From Mytilus edulis (lineage: Eukaryota > Mollusca > Bivalvia > Mytilida > Mytilidae), in contig NC_092348.1 in the NCBI RefSeq assembly GCF_963676685.1, positions 12,250,867 to 12,314,866 on the forward strand: a stretch of 64,000 bases of DNA, in the 5' to 3' direction. The translations under genes and the position numbers were made by a program. A model generated the notes under the pieces. That model made no database searches, was not told the DNA's origin, and saw nothing but the letters and a program-made list of their open reading frames with translations. Within the stretch, counting starts at the first letter, position 1. Every line of letters starts with the position of its first letter. Positions 9,674-20,276 of the stretch are shown piece by piece.

Positions 9674-12105
9674 TTAAGCCTCGGTCACACCTTACCGGAT
9701 AGCACGAACGGACGCCTAACAGATGAAAATAAAAGTTGTCCGTTGACAAAATTGTTATCCGTCGTGAGTTCGTTAAGGTTTATGTACCCTTCTGTAGCCA
9801 TTTTTGTACGAACTTTTCAAACTTCAATTGTATCAAAACTACAGATATAATGAATAATAGAGATAGGCCATTTTGTACATATTCCAAGGGGAAACTTGAT
9901 GCAAAGCATTATTTTTTACTGTTCCATTGCATTTAATAGAAAAAGAGGACTTTGTGGCAAATAAATCAAGATTTGTATAGAAAATCCACAGCCTTTATCC
10001 TTGTACTCTCATATTTGGCAATTTGATGACTGATAGATATAGGATTATTGCATGCAGTGCTAGCATTGATTTCCTTAAAACAAGTTTATAAATGTAGTTA
10101 TTGGTTAGGACAAGTATAAATATGGCCAAAATCAAGTACACCTTTTAGGGTGCGCTCGACTTTAGTGACTCAGCACGAGGTGTTTTGGAATTTACAGGTT
10201 ACTTAGAACTTTTTGTAAAAAAAACCACTAGCACATCATAGAAAATCAAGTGAGTAATTTATGTTTAAAATTTTATAACAAAAATCTCTGTATTAAAGGC
10301 TGTGGATTTTCTATAAAAATCTTGATTTATTTGCCACAAAATCCTCTTTTACTATCAAATGCAATGAAACAGTAAAAAATAATGCTTTGCATCAAGTTTC
10401 CCCTTGGAACATGTACTAAATGGCCTATCTATATTATTTATTATATCTTTAGTTTTGATACAATTGAGGTTTGAAAAATTCGTACAAAAATGGCTACAGA
10501 AGGGTACATAATTCTTAATGTGCTGACCGAATAAAACGGACGTGTAACGAATTCATAACGGACACACCGGAAATGCAAAGTATGAGAAACGGAAAGGTAC
10601 CAGACAGAACGGATGTCGAAAGTACATCCAACGGACGAGTACCGCATAAAACGGACACCGAACGGAAGCCTACCGAATAAAACGGATGAACAACAATATA
10701 CGAAAAATTAAAGGCGACAATAATAATACATGTAAATCGCATAAATATTCAAAATGTTTCTGTGTAACTGATTTTGATTTGTTCTTCAAAATGCCGCCAA
10801 ATGGCAGTGTCGCAGTTATCTGCCAGACCTCCAACGGATGTATAACGGACACGTAACGGATACAACACGGAAACGAAACGGACGAGTACCATACAAAACC
10901 AACGACTACCGGACGTTCAACGGACATTCATCCGTTGGACGTCCGTTCAAAGTTTATAACATGCTCAAAATTTTCCACCGGACAGAACGGACGTGATCGG
11001 ATAAAACGTACGCTTAACGGACATGCAACGGATATGGATGGACGTCCAACGGATAAAAATGGACGTCTAACGGACAAGAAGGGATTGAAAAAAAGTTATC
11101 CGTTAGGCATCCGTTCGAGCTATCCGTTAAGGCTCGATCACACCTTAACGGATAGCTCGAACGGATGCCTAACGGATAACTTTTTTTTTAATCCGTTCAT
11201 GTTCGTTAGACGTCCGTTCTTATCCGTTGGACGTCCGTCCATATCCGTTGCATGTCCGTAAAGCGTAAGTTTTATCCGTTCACGTCTGTTCTGTCCGTTG
11301 GAAACCGTTCTGTCCGGTGGAAATTTGTGAGCATGTTCAAAACTTTTAACGGACGTCCAACGGATGAAATGTCCGTTGAACGTCCGGTAGGCGTCCGTTT
11401 TGTATTATATCCGTTACGTGTCCGTTATACATCCGTTGGAGGTCTGGCAGATAAATTCACCAACGGACTTCTAACGGACGTCTAACGAATAAAACGGATG
11501 TTGAACGTATACAAAACGGACTTCTACCGGACTTATAACGGATAAAACGGATGATGAATGGATCTGAAACGGATAAATGTCAATTGAAAATTTCGCGTCA
11601 GAAATGCAAATTAGATTTCTTAAGGTTCATGAATTCTTATTATTCATAATCGATCTTAGAGTAAGTGCACGTCTTCACAATCAATCAGCTCTTATTCAGG
11701 ACAGACACTGCCATTTGGCGGCATTTTGAAGAACAAATCAAAACCAGTTACACAGAAACATTTTGAATATATTAAGCGATTTACATGTATAATTATTGTC
11801 GCCTGTAATTTTTCCGTATATCTTTGTTTATCCGTTTTATCCGGTAGGCTTCCGTTCGGTGTCCGTTTTATGAGGTACTTGTCCGTTGGATGTACGTTCG
11901 ACATCCGTTCTGTCCGGTACGTACGTTTCCGTTCTCATACGTTGCATTTCCGGTGTGTGTCCGTTATGTATTCGTTACACGTCCGTTTTATTTGGTCAGC
12001 AAATTAATGGACTCACAACGGATAACAATTTTGTCAACGGACAACTTTTAATTCATTCGTTAGGCGTCCGTTCGTGCTATCCGGTAAGGTGTGACCGAGG
12101 CTTAA
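9674..12105. mobile_element. TTAA-bounded TIR element, inverted dimer with TCCGTT arrays
   Basis: The ends are inverted copies: TTAAGCCTCGGTCACACC at 9674 and its complement ending at 12105, with similarity running ~100 bp inward. Leaving out the nested insertion at 9777-10518, the left side (9674-9776 plus 10519-11130) is the reverse complement of the right side (11142-12105). At the centre (~11125-11150) sits a second pair of the same terminal motif (GGCTCGATCACACCTTAACG). Each arm thus looks like a complete ~715-bp element with a terminus at both ends, joined head to head. The right arm has ~250 bp (about 11456-11704) absent from the left. The motif TCCGTT/AACGGA occurs dozens of times. 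No transposase is encoded. TTAA ends suggest piggyBac or Kolobok mobilisation, which is inference. Confidence 0.8.
9777..10514. mobile_element. Nested hairpin MITE, 738 bp, TTAA target duplication
   Basis: TTAA at 9773-9776 and again at 10515-10518 flank a segment whose ends are inverted repeats: 'TATGTACCCTTCTGTAGCC' near 9780 and its complement near 10490-10510. The inverted arms are ~220 bp (about 9777-9998 and 10288-10514) around a ~290-bp loop. Removing the segment restores continuity of the surrounding palindrome's left arm, so it inserted after that palindrome formed. Confidence 0.8.
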
Positions 12106-12967
12106 CATATCGAATAATTGCATTTTTTTATTTTGATACTGATTTTTAGCTAGCTATAGAATACCAAGCGACCCGGCTAGAACGAGCTTATATTGCAGCT
12201 GATTAAATCAGTATCAAACAAAACAAAAGGAATTAAATCTTTTTTGATACAATATGTTTTCTTTATTGTGTTGAAAATATGAAATAAAATGAAATATAGT
12301 TAGTAACACTATTTTATGTGTACAAGATATAATGATAGTTGCTCGGTAGTATAACTAAAGCCGTGTGCTTTTTATAGATAAAAGGACATGAGCAAGAGAA
12401 AATTGCTGCAGTGATATGTAACGTTATTGCCTATCTTTTTCGAGTAGCAGAAAATATTAAACTGTAAGAACGTGTACAATATGTCGATAATATTTTTATG
12501 GGAAAATTATAGTATTGCCCTCAACACAGAACACAACGCTCAGACTCTCAAAGTTCAAACTGGCACACGATCAAACGTATACTGTTGCTACCTGTTAAAA
12601 ATTGAATTATGCTTTTAAGGTTACTCACTTCTTTCCCCTCTTCCTGCTTCAGGGTTGAGGTTTATTTGTACACAATCAGCTTTTCCAATAGATACACCTA
12701 AACGAAAACAACGACATATTACAAAATCTTTGAATTTGCTCATCAACTGAAGCTTTACCAAAAAGTGATTTTATTTCTTGCACATTTGTATGAAATTTAC
12801 TAAGCACTTCGAATATTGTTGACATGTTTTGTTACTTTCAATAATAGTTTGAGGTTATTATTACAAACACATTCTACATCAACTTGTAAAGGTATGGCAA
12901 CATGGGAAAACGTGGTCAATTGTATGAAAAAGTTAGAAGTGGTAATACAGAATATTGATTCTCTAAC
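12106..12967. other. Intergenic, no gene seen
   Basis: AT-rich sequence between the inverted-dimer element and the PLE tail. No coding exon or repeat recognised. Confidence 0.4.
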
Positions 12968-14121
12968 AAAAGAGGGACGAAAGATACCAAAGGGACAGTC
13001 AAACTCATAAATCTAAAACAAACTGACAACGCCATGGCTAAAAATGAAAAAGACAAACAGAAAAACAATAGTACACATGACACAACATAGAAAACTAAAG
13101 AATAAACAACACGAACCCCACCAAAAACTAGGGGTGATCTCAGGTGCTCCTGAACGTTAAGCAGATCCTGCTCCACATGCGGCACCCGTCGTGTTGCTTA
13201 TGTGATAACTAATCCGGTAAATAGTCTAATTCGGTAGGTCACATTCAGGAAAGGGAAGGGGATTGTAGTTACGACGTAAGGAACATATCCGATATCATTT
13301 GTGATACGGTTATTCCATAACGGTCAACCAACTCGTGATGGCGTCCGTAAAATTTACGAAGGGATGATTTCAACTTCACCATTTGGAACTCTTGGTTTAA
13401 TAGCTTCCTTGTGAGCAGCAACCCTCTATCAAGAAAATCATGATAGGAAATGCAAGCACGGGAATATCGTATCAATTGGGAGATATATACCCCGTATGCA
13501 GGTGCTGCTGGAATGTTGCTACTTAGAAATGGAAAGTTCACAATTGAAAAGCTGAAATAATCTCTTTTGTCGTAAAGTTTTGTTTTCAACCGACCCTCAT
13601 TGTCAATTTCTAGATGTAAGTCAAGATGTGAGGCCGACTTAACTGTATCTGTAGTATCCTTTATCTCTAGCTCGATTGGATAGATGCGTTCCACATAGTC
13701 ACCAAATTTTGAATTATTTAGTAAAAGAACATCATCTATATAGCGAAACGTAGAGTTAAAGGATAGTGCTAACTTCTTATCTTTCTTCCTAAGAAGTTCC
13801 TGCATGAAGTCAGCCTCATAATAATAAAGAAACAAGTCGGCAAGTAGAGGGGCACAGTTGGTTCCCATTGGAATGCCGACAGTCTGTTGAAAAACACGTC
13901 CTCCGAACATAACAAATATGTTGTCAATCAAGAAATCAAGCATCTTGATAATATCAGTTTCAGAGAATTTTTTGTTCGAATCAGAGTGATCCTTTACAAA
14001 GTAGGACTTATCCCTCCCTAAGACAAGATACTTGTATCTACGTTGGCCATTCTTTTTTACGAAGCAAAGCAATACCAACTCTTTCAATTTGTCTTTTAGT
14101 TTGGAATGTGGAATACTAGTG
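12968..14121 (-). mobile_element. Penelope-like element fragment: RT C-terminal half plus 3' tail
   Basis: Reading on the minus strand, the copy is 5'-truncated in RT motif A (LYTSIPHSKLK) near 14121 and runs to the family's shared 3' end ('..CGTCCCTCTTTT') at 12968. It includes the RT end and the ~290-bp 3' tail found at several other places in the window. 14122-14225 is filler that matches no other copy. Confidence 0.85.
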
Positions 14122-14255
14122 TACAGAAAACTTTGAACACAAGTTGTGAACCCTCTATTAACCAAACATATAGATTTAGGGAAAACGCCTTTACATATAC
14201 GTAAAGAAATACATTTTGAAACTAAGAAGATGTGATCCTGCTCAATATGTGGCAT
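13269..14255 (-). pseudogene. PLE reverse transcriptase, C-terminal half (open 328-codon frame)
   Basis: The open frame starts in an upstream partial copy and filler, so its first ~45 residues are not RT. From residue ~45 it carries the end of motif A (LYTSIPH), motif B (QTVGIPMGTNCAPLLADLF), motif C with the catalytic pair (YIDDVL), and the thumb region to the end (FYGRHHELVDRYGITVSQM). Relative to the copy at 60703-63103 it is the only window copy with undamaged motifs B-E. It lacks the GIY-YIG domain and RT motifs 1-2, so it cannot work alone. It is a dead-on-arrival 5'-truncated insertion. Confidence 0.85.
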
Positions 14256-14440
14256 CTGTCGAGTTGTTCATATTATATCAAACCCGGTAAATAGTCTAAT
14301 TAGGTACAAAGGAAAAATAAAGAACATATCCAAAGTCATCTGTGTAACGGATATTCCATAACGGTCAACCAACTCGTGATGGCGTCCATAAAATTAACGA
14401 AGGTATGACTTCAACTTCACCATTTAGAACTCTGAGTTCA
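14226..14440 (-). mobile_element. PLE fragment in tandem (RT C-terminus and start of 3' tail)
   Basis: A second partial copy in the same orientation directly upstream of the 12968-14121 copy. It contains the coding end (..GRHHELVDRYGI..) and the '..GGATGCCACATAT-like' start of the 3' tail, then breaks off. Tandem partial copies are typical PLE insertion products (pseudo-LTR structures). Confidence 0.75.
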
Positions 14441-15074
14441 AAGGCAACTCTTATCAAGAAAATACGCCGGGGATCACACACTCCAAGATTAGAAATGGGT
14501 TCAGTAGTTTCAGAGAAGATCAGTAAAATTTGTACGACGCCGATTATTAGACGGCGACAGTTGCATAGTTGTCACATTCAACGCCAGTCAAACAGTTCAA
14601 AAATGTAATCTTATAGACGACAAGCATTCTGTGAGTATTGTATGGCAATACATAGTCCCATACCGGTTAAAAGTTCATTGAATTGAAACAAAATTCAAAC
14701 TTAATTTATAACGTGTCATGGTGTAAACTGTATTACAAATGTCAAATCATAATCTTCAAGCTTGACAGAAAAATGGTGAAATCTGATTATCTTCTGAGAT
14801 AGCAAACTATTTTTTTTTTCGCTCTTTATGTATAAGTATGAAAATTCTTACAGTAACGGTACTCAGGTTGGCAAAACATCAATTTTAACTTAATTGAATG
14901 TTTCAGATGAAATAAGTTGAATTGCAAGGGATTTTCGACGAAAAGGCTATTTATTAGATTATTTTTCGTTTGCGGTATTTGATCTACACAATTGCGACTT
15001 ACAAATGAAATGCGAACATTGTGATAAGTAGCTATAGATTTTCATGTAACCATTTGAGATCCCTATTTGTAACA
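14441..15074. other. Intergenic, no gene seen
   Basis: AT-rich, with one T-run near 14810. No gene recognised. Confidence 0.4.
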
Positions 15075-15153
15075 GTGTGGTGGCCGAGTGGTTAAAGCGT
15101 TGGACAAGTTCCAATGGACGTATGTCCGCGTTGGTTCGAACCCCACCCGCACT
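15075..15153 (+). tRNA. tRNA-Leu-like gene, probably degenerate
   Basis: A class II tRNA fold can be drawn: acceptor GTGTGG with CCGCAC, box A 'TGGCCGAGTGG', D-loop 'GGTTAAAGCG', long variable arm GGAC-GTAT-GTCC, T-arm with box B 'GGTTCGAACCC', and a T-run shortly 3'. Sequence around the anticodon stem resembles metazoan tRNA-Leu. The loop between stems TTGGA and TCCAA is 5 nt (CAAGT), two short of seven, and the T-stem has a mismatch. A 7-nt loop by opening one pair would give anticodon AAG but lacks T33. Pol III promoter boxes are intact, so transcription is plausible; function as a tRNA is doubtful. Confidence 0.7.
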
Positions 15154-15350
15154 AGTCTTATTTTTATTACACCAAATTGACATCTTGCCTGAAACTGAGT
15201 GAATTGTACGCAAGTGCAGCTCCTTATAATATCGAATAAACAATGATTTCAAAGTTCCGAAATATAGATCTACAATTGCTGCTAGAACAGTTAGTAATGC
15301 TTTAAATTGTAACCGCAGTATTTTTCTAATAGCGCAACTGCAATCAGGAT

Positions 15351-15667
15351 TTATAGATAACTTGAAGTTTTACCATCGTTGCTCGTCGGTGAAGTCATAA
15401 ACATTTCCATGCTGTTCACTCTTGATATATTAATGGGTGATCTCTCAGTATCTAAATGCAATGTTTCAGTGGACACCTTACAATTTAACCTGCTAGTTAT
15501 TTGAATATTTTCTACACATGGTTTAGAGTTAGCACGTGGTTTTTCCTTCGTAATTGATATTGCTCCATCTTCGTTGGAGAAGATACCCTCATCGTTTTCA
15601 CCTCCTTCGTCTGAAGAATGCTTGGACTTTTCGTCGTTTTCCATTTCAACAAGCTGATTGTTTTCTA
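15351..15667 (-). CDS. Possible terminal exon of an unidentified acidic protein
   Basis: On the minus strand a pyrimidine-containing stretch and CAG precede an open frame (VENNQLVEMENDEKSK..) of ~105 codons ending in a stop at 15351. The product is low complexity and acidic (SDEGGENDEGIF, SNEDG) with Ser/Thr-rich C-terminal sequence. No upstream exon could be assigned in 15668-18640. It may be a real last exon or a chance frame; I do not recognise a family. Confidence 0.25.
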
Positions 15668-16261
15668 CCTGTAGTTTAAATGAAATTAATTAATGTATCA
15701 TTGTGTTACGGTGTTACTTTGCTATTTGTAATTTTGTTTGTAAAATATTAAAGACAAAATAGAATAGCAATCATTTCTAAATTTATTATATTTTAGAAAG
15801 ATAATGTATTGTCCTGTTTCAATATGTATAGATATTGCTAAATCCATATTGACCATATTGTTATTGGTAGTCTCGTGCACCAAGTTACAGTTAGAACTAC
15901 ATCTGTGATTACTTAAATAAACATGATAAGAATATGTTCATATTGTGTTTTTTTCCATTAGTACTCGTTACAATCATATATGTAGCTTAAACTATTAATA
16001 ATGTTATTGGAATCAGAAAACTTTTTTTCTGCTGCAATTCATTAAATTGAAATAACCTTAGAGATCGTACTTAACAGTCAATTATATTCCTTTTTTATAA
16101 CCTCTTTTCTGGTTCCTTTCTCCATAGTTCGAGACCAACAAGAAAGCGAAGATACAAAGTGGGGGAATCAAAAATCATAAATGGATGCAAAATACGACCA
16201 AACGGTGAAACGATAAAAAAAACCGTTCTTTAAATACTACTAAGAATACATCTTTGCTAGC
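15668..16261. other. Intergenic, no gene seen
   Basis: AT-rich; nothing recognised apart from the possible acceptor of the minus-strand exon at its left edge. Confidence 0.4.
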
Positions 16262-16626
16262 CCAGGGTTACGATCTACCCTCCTCTCCACCCTTGGCAAA
16301 TCAAGACAACATGTGTGCTAATAATGTTGTGCCATCTATCGTTTCAATAAAGTCACGCCCATTCAGAATACAATTCTTGAAAAATGGTAGCACTTGAACT
16401 CTCTTCGGTGTGGAGATGAAAACACGATAGCGTCTAGAGTCTACAACTTTGGTGACGCAGGAAACGAAAATATACGTTGATATTCAAAAAAGAACATACA
16501 CAGAAACTTCTATTAGTTAATTAAAACATTTACTTCATCACTAAATTTCGTCGTATGTTTTTGTCTCCTAAATTCTATCTCAATCCGCCAAGGGTGGACA
16601 GGAGGATACTGGATCGTAACCCTTTG
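16262..16626. mobile_element. TIR MITE, ~365 bp
   Basis: The left end 'AGGGTTACGATCTACCCTCC..TCCACCCTTGGC' is matched in reverse complement at the right end (16585-16626: 'GCCAAGGGTGGACAGGAGG..GATCGTAACCCT'), terminal inverted repeats of ~38 bp with a few mismatches. No coding content. Confidence 0.7.
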
Positions 16627-18638
16627 CATAAAGTGAAGATGCTAAGAATAAAAATTGAGCCATTTCAACAAAGAACGTCTTGCAGCTAAATAAATATAAA
16701 TACATCATCAAGGTTTCAATGCCAAAAACAAAATATCAAACAAATGGAATAAATAAAGATACCTGAAAGTAGACATGTGTAGAATCTAGTAACTTAATAT
16801 CGAATACATTGTTTGAAAGGGAAACAATAAATTACGAAACAAAAAAAATAACTAATGATCATAAATAATCACTTTTATCAACAAAACATAATTTGTTTAT
16901 ACTAAAATCAAAACAAACTAAAACAAAAATCCAAAAGTTAAAGTTAATACATTAAGTAGACCTGTAATGAATATGAGAACACACTGTTTACATATGTTGA
17001 CACTACTGTGTGCGTCAATTTAAACACTTGATTTTAAGAAATAAACACTCACTTCCCTCTTAAGAGTAGACTAATTGTGTATTTTATATTTCCCCTCGAT
17101 TAAATAATTACAATGTTTACCTTGACACGGGACCTTTAACCGAATACAATAGTTATCAATCTGCGCAGTTAGCTATCTATTTTTATTCTTTTACATTTTT
17201 AATGTTTGTAATACTATTGTTTAATAGTCACAGTGCTTATGATAATAGATTACAAAAGTTAAAAAGTTTAACTATATCAAACAAAATAAGAGATATGATC
17301 ATGTGGAGTGATTGCGGTGCATGTCAAATCCACAAAAGACTAAATAAATGGATGTTAACTCTCTGCTCTTCATTGATAATCATAATGTGTGGTCCGTAAA
17401 ATGCAATTGCAAAGTAGATTGTTTGTGTCACTTGGTAATACATGGAATAGGCTCAGATAATCATAAAGACGATGACAGAAAAGAATATGGTTGTTACATT
17501 ATTTAATGCAATTGCATTATATAGTCTATTAATGATTAAAATTCTAAATTTTACAATATATTCATAATGTTTACTCACCTACTGCTATGCAAAAGTGTTC
17601 TGCAAATCTATTTTGTCTATTTTTATAAATCGGAAAACCCCTATTAAATAAGTTCTATTTCTAGTTCTACAGGAAGTTTTAAAAAGTTCAATGTAAACGT
17701 TATCTATTAATTCAATGTTTATTTACAAGTTTATTTTGTAATTTGCATTTGTTTAACTGAATTTCTATATAAAACATTTTTGACAAAAGGTTTAAAATAA
17801 TTTCGTATTTATAAGTAAAAAGTAAAATCATAAAAATTCAGAACTCCAAGTATTGTAAGATAAAACACAGATAATATGCATGTGTTACTCAATAGTACGG
17901 TGACAACACGAAGGGTAAATTTAAAATCTTAATGGACCGACATAGCTTAAAGCGGATTGTAGTATTATTTGAAGATGGATAACAGTTCTTACGATTAAAG
18001 TGATGCAGTTATTTTGAAATTGGCCAATGTCAGAAGGGGAAATTTCAAAAACTAACATGACTAACTTTTGGACAATATTTCGAAAGACCCTCATGTTTAC
18101 GAAAAACAAATTCATGGTCCGATAATATTGTTGAAAATCAGCTGGTTTGTCAGAGATCTGTGACGTATACCCCCGCTTAAAACTAGTGAGAAAAATACAA
18201 TGTCTATCTTCATCCATGGACATTTTCAAATAAACACTAGTCTAAAGAAGACATGCAATAACACTTGATAACTTATATGGATATTTCTATTAAAGTTTTG
18301 TAAGGATCCATCAAAACAGGAACAGTAATAATTTCACTCGATCCAAGTTTCAATGACAAAATGATGAAGCTCCTCATTGGTTATGAAAATCCTACTAAAA
18401 ATAAAATCATGATAGTGATTTTTAGCTTTATAAAATTGATATTTACCACGCGGATCACTGTTTACATATGACTCGGTAGCAATTATGCTTTATAGTATTC
18501 CATATTTTTATAGGTTATAATGTTACCTGTATACAGAACGCTCATATATTTTTCTTTATTCCGAGATTCCCGGCACAGTCAAAATTTAATGTTGAAATTA
18601 TTTATATAACACTTGATATTTCGTAATGATGGCATTCT
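16627..18638. other. Intergenic, no supported gene
   Basis: About 2 kb of AT-rich sequence. A 102-codon minus-strand frame at 17921-18229 has no recognisable domain or splice context and was not accepted. Confidence 0.4.
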
Positions 18639-18780
18639 GGGCCCAGTTGTTCAAAGTATCGTTAAGCTAACGCAGTCGTTAACGTGTCGTTAGAGTGTCG
18701 TTAAATTTAACAAATTCGTTAACTGTTGTTCAAAAAATTTAACGACAAAAATTATAATAACGATTCGTTAACTTTAACAA
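18639..18780. repeat. Harbinger left TIR and subterminal CGTTAA cluster
   Basis: The TIR is followed by roughly eight CGTTA(A)/TTAACG motifs in 120 bp, mirrored at the right end. In Harbinger elements the Myb-like protein binds short subterminal motifs; these clusters are the natural candidates (inference). Confidence 0.7.
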
Positions 18781-19596
18781 CTTCTGGGAGGTCGATAAAA
18801 TATTTAAGTTATTGTTAAATATGGCCGCCTTCATGCAAGTACCTGTTCTACCTCGCAGAAAAGAAAGGCATTTTCGCCTGCTTTGAATTTGTCAAATGAG
18901 GAGTTGCGAGAACGGTATCGATTTGGTAGAGAGGAAATTACTTTCATTTCCAACATGGTCAGTGATGATATTACAATAAAAACAAAGAGGAACCATGCTC
19001 TCACTGTACCGCAGATGGTCATGGTAACCCTAAGATTTCTAGCTACAGGCAGTTTTTTGCAAGTAGTTGGAGACACAATAGGTAAGATTTTATTAATATA
19101 TTTATCATATATTTTAAGTTAAGTAAACATAAGTAAAATGGTGTTAATCAACTGCTATAATGATCTTTGAATGATGTTTGAATGATTGTTTCAATTTGTT
19201 AATTTTCGAATAATATGTAAACAAACGCCGGTAAATACACTTTTTATTTTTGTTCTTAAACGATCTCCAAAATTGTATGTTTTTGGTCTGTTTACAGGTT
19301 TGCACAAGGGAACTGCCTCACGTATTGTGTCTGATGTGTTGACATCACTATGTAACACACGGGATGAGTTCATCAAGTGGCCGAGGAATGTGAACGAAAC
19401 AAGAGGAGACTTTTACCGTCTAAGTAATGTCCCGAATGTGCTAGGGGCAATAGATGGGACACACGTCCGTATCCAGGCTCAATCAGAAGATGAAGCATCA
19501 TTTGTTTATGATGCCAGAGGTAAATCATTTCTCATCTAATATGACATTGACCTTCGTAAAATAATAAACTGGTATCAACTTGTCAGTATGACTAGG

Positions 19597-19601
19597 ACCC
19601 C
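19597..19601. repeat. Target-site duplication ACCCC (left)
   Basis: ACCCC abuts the 5' LTR and recurs at 21974-21978 directly after the 3' LTR, a 5-bp LTR-retrotransposon target duplication. Confidence 0.9.
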
Positions 19602-19875
19602 TGTTGTGAATGTGACTTTGTCTTCATGTCCGTAATGTCGCAACACACTGTTAACGTTGTTTCCCGTATTTTTGACGTTGTGTGATAGTGACGTGAGAGA
19701 GAGATGTGTTGCCGGATGGACAAGATGGCTGAATGTTTGTACTGTCGGAGTGTATTTTGTATTTTATGTAACGTCTGTATATACACATAGTGTGAATAAA
19801 TCGTGACTGCTATTTTCTACAAAGATGGTGTTAAGTTTTAAATTTATGAACGCTCGAAATTCTACGTTTACAACA
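19602..19875 (+). repeat. 5' LTR
   Basis: 274 bp, starting TGTTGTGAATG and ending TTTACAACA. It contains GTGAATAAATCG near 19793, a possible polyadenylation signal. Confidence 0.93.
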
Positions 19876-20276
19876 TTGGTGGCAGCGAACAGAAGCGGAT
19901 CTACGCAAACAGACGATTTATATTTTTATACAGACGGAATGCTTTTAAAGAGGGGAGGAAATATGAAATTAAACAATGAAGGTACTGTAAACAAGTTTAT
20001 TCGACAATACGATTGTGACCAAATGTATGCATTACAACAGAAGGACGATACGGCACTGGAATACGAAGATTCATCATTTTAAAAGTGATATTGGAATTAA
20101 AACAGATTCGACCACATAATTCACAGACAAGTATTTAATCGGCAAAAGTGGACGGAAAGTAATTAAACATTTTTGTTCGGTGTTAGCATCAAGGATAAAA
20201 TGATAATCTAAGGTGCAAATTTGAAAGAAATCAACATTGTCACGTGTATCTATAAATAATTGTTGCCGTTTTATGT

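Noticed and set aside
10441-12149. Many 65-110-codon frames on both strands
   Set aside because: All are readings of the TCCGTT-rich palindrome; they mirror each other across the centre and show no domain.
17921-18229. 102-codon minus-strand frame
   Set aside because: No domain, no clear splice sites in phase with the exon at 15351-15667, and composition like the surrounding intergenic DNA.
19825-20082. 85-codon frame overlapping the 5' LTR end
   Set aside because: It runs across the LTR boundary and putative primer binding site and has no gag-like sequence; the real ORF starts at 20277.
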